A stretch of 64,000 bases of DNA, taken from Haliotis asinina. Its lineage: Eukaryota > Mollusca > Gastropoda > Lepetellida > Haliotidae. How positions within the stretch are numbered: the first letter of the stretch is position 1; every line of letters starts with the position of its first letter. The translations under genes were made by a program, and so were the position numbers. This document shows positions 58,190 to 64,000 of this stretch, piece after piece. Under the pieces are notes generated by a model that saw nothing but the letters and a program-made list of their open reading frames with translations, was not told where the DNA came from and did no database searches. The stretch lies in assembly GCF_037392515.1 (NCBI RefSeq), contig NC_090291.1, forward strand, positions 16,271,501 through 16,335,500, given 5' to 3'.

Positions 58190-58760
58190 GAGATCCTCTC
58201 CAGAAGTTTTGTTCGAATATGGCGGGACAAGCCATGAGCCCAAACATATTGTTTGGAGCATACGGACAGGAATGCATGTTCACACGGCCACAGTCCTACT
58301 ACAAATGACACATTTACCCTTTTGTCTCTATTTAGAAATCTATTTCCATTTTCTTTCTTGACACTGCTTCCGTGGTAGTTTCCCCTGGCTGGATGAACCT
58401 TTGCCTTTCCCTCTTCAACTTTACTTTTGCCTGTTCTACCACTTGTTGAGTTGGGGTCACGAAATTAATCTTAGGTTGTTGTTCTGAGGTTTCTTTTGGT
58501 TGTTCTTTCTTAATCTCTGGATCGTACAGTTCTAAAAAGCGATCCACAGACATCACGGCAGATTTTTCTCCTCCACGCATGATGGAATGATAAGGATCTC
58601 CTTTCCCTTCAGCCCTGAGCATGTACAATCGGGTCCATTTTTCGGCATCGGGTACAAAGAGTTTGTATCGTGGATTATTCATGACGAAATACCAAAACGG
58701 GAGCGACTTGAGGTGATGTGTCACTGTCACTGGTCCACGACTAAATGAAGCAAGATTGTC
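57240..58760 (-). mobile_element. Polinton/adintovirus-like element remnant (fossil)
   Basis: The minus strand carries pieces of a packaging-type ATPase (Walker A in MIVSGPTSCGKTYLVKQLL, then ISWLYKRWQPLY), which matches the FtsK/HerA-like ATPase of Polintons. Also present are a C2H2-type zinc-finger protein (CDDCGLMLQDPSGLQKHRQ; CDYCGQVFSSNHNLQQHLH) followed by an Asp run encoded by a triplet repeat, and a 132-codon frame with a basic C-terminus that often accompanies such elements (last point is inference). No polymerase or capsid genes are seen, so only a part of the element remains and it is broken. It lies inside intron 1 of arrestin gene 4. Confidence 0.7.
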
Positions 58761-59548
58761 TGTTCTCTGTTCATGTCTAAGATGTCTTGTCGAATTTCCT
58801 CAACATCTTGAAATGGCCATCATTCTAGAAAACAGGTTTCTGTTTGATCTCAATGAGTAAACCTCTATTTATACACAGACAAGAGATATACCCTTATACT
58901 CATTTATTTTCCATCAGTAGACAGTATTTACATAACAAATCCACACGACTACCCCAACGGGCCATCTCTGTCTGAGGGACTCACACCAGAGTCAGATAGG
59001 GACAGTCTGGAAACCACTTTTCATGTTCGACCCAGGGATCATCATCGCCTTCCCAGTTCTTGAGAATGACACCACATTGATAACACTTAAAAATCTGTTT
59101 TCATGAAACCGTTGGCACCACTTCATTCAGAATGAAGTCGGAGGATGATTGTTCTGAAACAAAAGAATAAAAAACCAACACGAATCACCGACTCTGTAAC
59201 TGGCTTCGCGCTCTCCATGCTTAGGGGGTCTAAGACACCCTTCTTAGTCTTAAGACTTGTAGACCTTAGACTTCTAGGCGACTTCTACACAGGCCAAAGT
59301 GTGACTCAGTAAGTAAACCGTACTTACAAGGAGTCCCTTTCTTCCTGATAGGTGGTGTCATCAGTCTTGAGGGTTCCTTTCAATTGCTGTGTGCTGCTTG
59401 TTGTGGTGTTTCGTGCTGTTGCTGCTATTGATAGGGTCTCCAGTATCTCCTGTTCATTGTTTCTGTTCACACAGCGATTTCAGATGGAGTGTCACTGTCA
59501 CTGGTCCAGTGATAAATGACGCTAAATGACCGTTTCTGTCCTTTTAAA
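58761..59548. other. No supported gene; possible edge of the Polinton-like relic
   Basis: The 20-base string starting gtgtcactgtcactggtcc occurs both inside the relic (58,718) and here (59,489), suggesting the element or a duplicated piece of it may extend to about 59,510. No open frame of interest. Confidence 0.35.
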
Positions 59549-59619
59549 GGCAGAGCGTGGTTTCGACTCATGGTCATCTGGGTTATGAGCCCAGTGCGCT
59601 TCCACTGCGCCACTCTGCT
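59549..59619 (-). tRNA. Initiator tRNA-Met(CAT)-like sequence, probably a pseudogene
   Basis: Read on the minus strand it begins AGCAGAGTGGCGCAGTGGAA and has an anticodon arm CTGGG-CTCATAA-CCCAG (anticodon CAT, three G-C pairs as in initiators) and a TCGAAA T-loop. The acceptor, D and anticodon stems pair. Two T-stem pairs fail and the first acceptor pair is A-C, so it is likely a decayed copy or tRNA-derived sequence. No intron. Confidence 0.55.
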
Positions 59620-60499
59620 GTACTTGCATCTGCCTTTTTTGTTAGGACATCCCGGTGAGTAGCTTCCATTTTCAAGAGGGAGAGAGAGATACCTGGATGT
59701 CGTCTGAGTATTCAGGGACGAAGTGATGCCTAATCCAAATGAGAGGGGTTTATGTATTTCACTGTCAAACCGGATGAAACCAGTTCATCTATTTGTATGG
59801 TTGGTAGGCGTCTGACCTAAAAATACACCTATGGTTGTGAGGACCGCTCAAGGTCGTGGTGAAAAATATAAGGTTAGTGTTTTCCAAGGTCACGGTGAGG
59901 TCACGCAGGTGTTTGATGACGTCATGAAAATGAGACTATTTCTCCATCTATAGAACAGTTGATAGATTCCATTAATATAATCGTAGACCAGAGATGCCTG
60001 TTTGTGTTTATCGTAATGTGGATGGCCACTCTGACAGGGCGTCATAAATAGAGGTTATTACATGGGCATGTTAGTCATACGTTTTATACGAAACGAGTGT
60101 GAAATTTTGTATTGCCCTAGCGTTTGACGGCAAAATGTAATTTTGCAGGAGTTTCGTATACTATGACACACGTGCTCGAGTTATTTCTTTAGTGTCCATT
60201 TTATTCATGTACATTTGTGCAGTAAAACACGATAAACAATACGGGTGGCTGTAGGAGCGTTGAAGGGATAAGGGGTTAAAGGTTTGTTAAAAGTAGTAGT
60301 GGTGGTGGGGGATAGTGGAGGTAGTAATGGTGGAAGGCGAAAGGGGGCGGTTGTTGGTGTAGCTGGTATATGAGTAAGTGGGTGTAGTTGACTAGGGGGT
60401 GAGAGAGTGTGCTGTTGTGTAAATACTGAACCGTTATGTAAATGTAAATGAATGTGTTGTTAAAGATCACATATACTCCCTGGCGATACAAATACATAA
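59620..60499. other. Intronic stretch without a supported feature
   Basis: Nothing coding. A G-rich tract (ggtggtgggggatagtggag, at about 60,299) gives Pro/Leu-rich frames on the other strand by chance. Confidence 0.35.
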
Positions 60500-60760
60500 A
60501 CCATTTACTGACATCGTTACAAATGAAACCCCGTTATTAAAACTACTCATTTCGACATTTAATTGCCTTAAATCGACCTATTTGAAAACAGTGCACAATT
60601 TTCTTCCCGCGAAAGAAAGTTCAAACAATCAGAGGGGCGAGTTTCCGTGACGTAATGTGAGGTATACCTATATGGGTTGGTGTAGTATTCATCTACATTT
60701 CCGTGAGGTAGACGATCTTGTTTATAGGTTTGTCCAAACCGGCAATCGTGACAACTGTTT
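60500..60760 (-). repeat. Dispersed repeat 'B', reversed copy in gene 4 intron 1
   Basis: aaaccccgttatt, ctactcatttcgacatttaa, gtgacgtaatgtgaggtata and cttgtttataggtttgtcc are the reverse complement of the blocks at 20,740-21,010. Confidence 0.7.
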
Positions 60761-60865
60761 TAAAAATGAAAGCTCTGTTTTCACAATCTACTGCCATTTA
60801 ATTTAATTTAATTTTGCTTATTTCCCGAGATACAACGTATTTTCATAGACGATTCCGCTTGTTGT

Positions 60866-61290
60866 CATAATGGTTAGAAATCGTTCTGTTACAAGCAGTG
60901 TCATGCAAAGTCTCTTTTGTCATGATTCAAAAACATATTCAACTACAAGTAGGATCTGAAAACAAACCGTAATCTAATTGATTCTCTTCAGACCATTTTT
61001 TTAAAAGTGGTGTCTGAGAATAAATGCTATTTAGGATTGTTTCCACAGAGTTACAAAATCTAACCTACTGTCTACTGGTAGTAAAATGTGTATGTGATAG
61101 ATGGACTAAAGGATGTTGCATGACATTGCATATAACATAACATTTCACTCGAGGTGAGAGTATGATACTACTTACAATATTATTGTTACTTCGACCATAA
61201 CCTCGCTTAAGAGGAAGATATCGTTATGTTACAAGTGTCATGCAAAATCCCTTTGGTCAGCAATCATTTACTACAACTAGTAAGTAGTTT
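60866..61290 (+). repeat. Pair of diverged direct repeats
   Basis: gttacaagcagtgtcatgca with agtctcttttgtca (about 60,889) is echoed by gttacaagtgtcatgcaaaa and tccctttggtca (about 61,228), each followed by ctacaa..agtag. Confidence 0.55.
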
Positions 61291-61619
61291 TATTTTTCTT
61301 TTCACTCGATGAAAACAGATCTAAATAGCATCTTCTAGTATGGGGGTAGGTGTTTCTTGGTGTTTTGGAAGTGTGATGGATAGTTGATTGAGCGACTAGT
61401 TTCAGAGAAGTGGGCAGCAACTGCGTTGGCTTGTATTTGTTTGTGGGCAGGTTCGGGAGGTTTTATTGAGTTATATTTATGTATTTTCTCTCAATTTTGT
61501 TCCACATTTTCTGAGAGTTTTGATATATGTTGAGGACAGATATCTTGTGAGTTGGTTGTTGTTAAGGGTGATCAGCTGCAGGTTCCTGTCTAGCCAGTTT
61601 GAATGGCGGGGAGTATGAA

Positions 61620-61880
61620 GAGTGAGTGAGTGATTGAGTTTAGTTTTACGCCGCACTCCGCAATGTTCCACCTATATAGCGTTGGTCTGTAGATAATCGA
61701 GTCTGGACCAGACAATCCGGTGTTCAACAACATGAGCATCGATCTGCGCAATCGGGAACTGATGGCATGTGTCAACCAAGTCTAACCTCCCGTTAGTCGC
61801 CTCTGACGACAAGCATAGTCGCCTTTTATGGCAAGCATGGGTTGCTAAGGCCTATTCTACCCCGGGACCTTCACGGGTCG
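61620..61880 (+). repeat. Abalone-type dispersed repeat in gene 4 intron 1
   Basis: It starts gtgagtgagtgattgagttt, agttttacgccgcactc and ends ggcctattctaccccgggac. This is the most complete forward copy in the window and defines the family. Confidence 0.9.
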
Positions 61881-64000
61881 GGAGTATGAAGAGGAGTATA
61901 TAAACACATATGAGGCACTATAAAGAAAACATATTTAACAACTTTGAGGAATGGTAATGGTGGGGAAAGGAATGCAATGTATAGCCCCTGAATATATGTC
62001 ACAATAGGCTAACCTGTTGCTGACTATGGTATCAAACAGTACTCGCTTCCTAGTCCTTGTATCTGTCCATATTGATAACAAAGTAGTATTACCTCTATCG
62101 CCTAGAAAATGCCACTGGATCAAACCACATCCTGACAGCGGGACAACACAATTACAGGTTCAATTTCAAAATCCCAAGGAAAAACCTTCCGTCCTCCTTC
62201 GAGGGCAAGTGTGGCGCCATCAGATACTGGGTCCAGGTTGAGATCGTGATGACGTTCCCGAACGTCAACCAGTGGAGGTACCACGGCATCACCATACTTG
62301 ACGACATCAACGTCAACCACTCTGAGTATCAGGTACAATTATATGGATGCTGAACATAGTGCCTTTTGAAGTTTCTACTTTTGAGGTGCCGATTGGAAGC
62401 TCGTTAACTAAAAGCGGAGGACCTCAAACAGTTTCATGTCAGCGAAAGTGAAGTAGTTTCTATGTCACGTTGAAGACTTTGCGTGAAAACTGTAGCAGAA
62501 ACAATATCAAACCATGTTTCTCGTAGTTCTGTTCATTTATTTAAACCTGCCCACATTCAACCTACATGTTATTGTTTTTATTTCCAGGCATCAGTGGAAT
62601 GCCAGGCACAGAAACAGGTTTTTAAGACTCTTGGTTTTGGAGATGCTGGTTCTCTGACCTTGACTGCTGTAACTGACAGGGGAGCTTACTGCGCAGGAGA
62701 AACGATCGCACTGAAAGGTACACATTGTTCTAACAAAGCTGGAGGAACTATGTTGACAATTTGTATGTTTAAATCCATAATAAATAATGAGTCTTGTGCT
62801 CCAGTTGTGGTGAAGAACGAGTCAACGAGGGATCTAGGGAAGCTGAAAGCTCAGTTGGAGCAGAAAGTTGTCTACAAAGCCAAAAATGAGTTTTCCAAAA
62901 GCAAAATAAGGACAGAGCACAACGTAATCAGGGTTCTGGATGGGACTCCAGTCATGAAGGTTGGCCAACCAGATGCAAAATACCGCGTTCATTGTAACTA
63001 TTACTTCACAAATATGTATTCACAATATATGCATTTCTGTATTTAAAATAACATCCATTCTATGGTCAAAGTATTCAGGTTTTAAGGGTAGTGTTTTGCA
63101 CACGGTTGAAGTCATAATGTCTTGCTGATGATCTGTTTCTATAACGGTTTCCAACCTTTGCCATTTACGCTCAGTGAAATCAGTTGGGGCAGACGTTCGA
63201 GATACGTTATGTTTTGGCTTTGCTTATTCCAAGCATAGTAGGTGATTGTCATCTGATATTTCATTAATCCACGACAAAATCAAAACCTTTCTTCTGTCCA
63301 GGGAGAGGATAGGGTGTGGAAAGACCAACTTTTGGTCGACTTCGACCAAGGCCACATCCTGTCGCATCATTGCCGTCAGTTACTTTATCAAGGTAGGAAG
63401 AACTTTCATCAAGGTTTCTATATTTTAGCCAATGTCCTGTGTATTCCTAATTATTGAAAATTGAAAACACTTTTGGCCATAAAGTTCATAAGGTATCTCA
63501 GTTCTCAGTCCGTAGTTGCACCATGAACATGTTGGTATATTGTGCTATGAGATACATTGTCACAAATCGCAGCACTTACGTGTGAACCTAAAACCAGATG
63601 ACCCAGGAGTGTAACAAATGCCTCAGTACAAACGCCACAATGATCTATGGTGTCACAATGTTATGTGTCTCTGGTCCATGCTAGGATGTGTGAGATTCGA
63701 ACACCTGATTTGTATCGACATTCTTAGATTTAACATCACCGACGTGCTTATCTTTGTCAATTGTGCTACTTCGTATTCGCCAACTCAGGCTGATAAAGTC
63801 ATAACAACTATTTCAAACAATTTAAGTACGAACTCATAAACCTTGTCACAGCAATGCAGTTTATATATTGACTTTTTCAACAGGTACTGGTGGAGGTGTT
63901 TTTGGGTCAGAACATTGAAATCGCTTTACCTATCACTATTGGCACCATTCCGTACGGCCACGCCCCTGCTGCTGGGGTAACGGTATGGGGAGCTACTGCT

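Larger units (their letters stand above)
54921..64000 (+). pseudogene. Arrestin gene 4: diverged alpha-arrestin paralogue, partial, probably broken
   Basis: Exons found: 54921-55152 (MALFKTCSVILDGKKEVYRK start), 62106-62332, 62588-62717, 62805-62959, 63302-63392 and 63884 to the window edge. The first four keep the paralogues' phases (exon 1 is seven codons shorter, exon 4 five codons longer with FSKSKI). Exon 5 is 91 bases instead of 105: its start (GEDRVWKDQLL) and its end (RIIAVSYFIK) lie in different frames, and continuing in the first frame meets a stop early in exon 6. Either this copy is a pseudogene, splicing differs here, or the assembly has an indel. Arrestin_N and most of Arrestin_C are recognisable; the linker and DUF1330 exons would lie beyond the edge. 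Intron 1 is almost 7 kb and full of mobile DNA. Confidence 0.7.

Noticed and set aside
60276-60497. 73-codon Pro/Leu-rich minus-strand ORF
   Set aside because: Low-complexity translation of a G-rich tract with no other support.

Overview
Organism and setting. This is animal nuclear DNA: genes split by GT-AG introns, TATA-type promoters, AATAAA signals and dense transposon debris. A repeat with a GTGAGT tail and a body reading like 'ttacgccgcactcagcaatattcc' (two short pieces) recurs at least eight times. From memory it matches a very common abalone (Haliotis, vetigastropod mollusc) repeat, so I infer an abalone-type gastropod.

Left part (1-14,500): a tandem satellite (1-931), AT-rich sequence with no gene I can support, a long near-perfect hairpin (3,803-3,943), and a minus-strand Crypton/KIAA1958-like gene whose main exon is split by a Ty3/Gypsy LTR retrotransposon (4,484-9,133; 5-bp target duplication GAGGC). 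After it come a TA-flanked MITE, a tRNA-derived SINE and inverted copies of a dispersed repeat.

Main content (14,500-64,000): a head-to-tail array of four plus-strand alpha-arrestin (ARRDC-like) genes starting at 14,953, 29,386, 43,343 and 54,921. I could place all 12 exons of the first three; intron phases match exactly and the frames stay open, giving 815, 819 and 817 residues. The order is Arrestin_N, Arrestin_C, a Pro/Ala/Ser-rich linker with one PPxY motif (PPSY), two consecutive DUF1330-like (dimeric alpha/beta-barrel) modules, then an acidic Ser/Glu-rich tail. The PPxY implies recruitment of NEDD4-family ubiquitin ligases, as in other alpha-arrestins. The arrestin-DUF1330 fusion is the most unusual thing here. 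The fourth gene runs off the right edge, has a 7-kb first intron full of mobile DNA (including a Polinton-like relic and a tRNA-iMet-like sequence), and its exon 5 length breaks the frame.

Genes 2 and 3 lie in a recent segmental duplication (about 29,012-42,866 and 42,975-54,376) that also carries a THAP-domain fragment, a 143-codon minus-strand ORF and minisatellites. Gene 1 is an older paralogue. The near-identical promoters of genes 1-3 (TATAAA, and in 2 and 3 a full TGACGTCA site) suggest shared regulation. Copy 3 lost the minisatellite-bearing part of the 3' UTR, which brings its poly(A) signal to about 80 bases after the stop.
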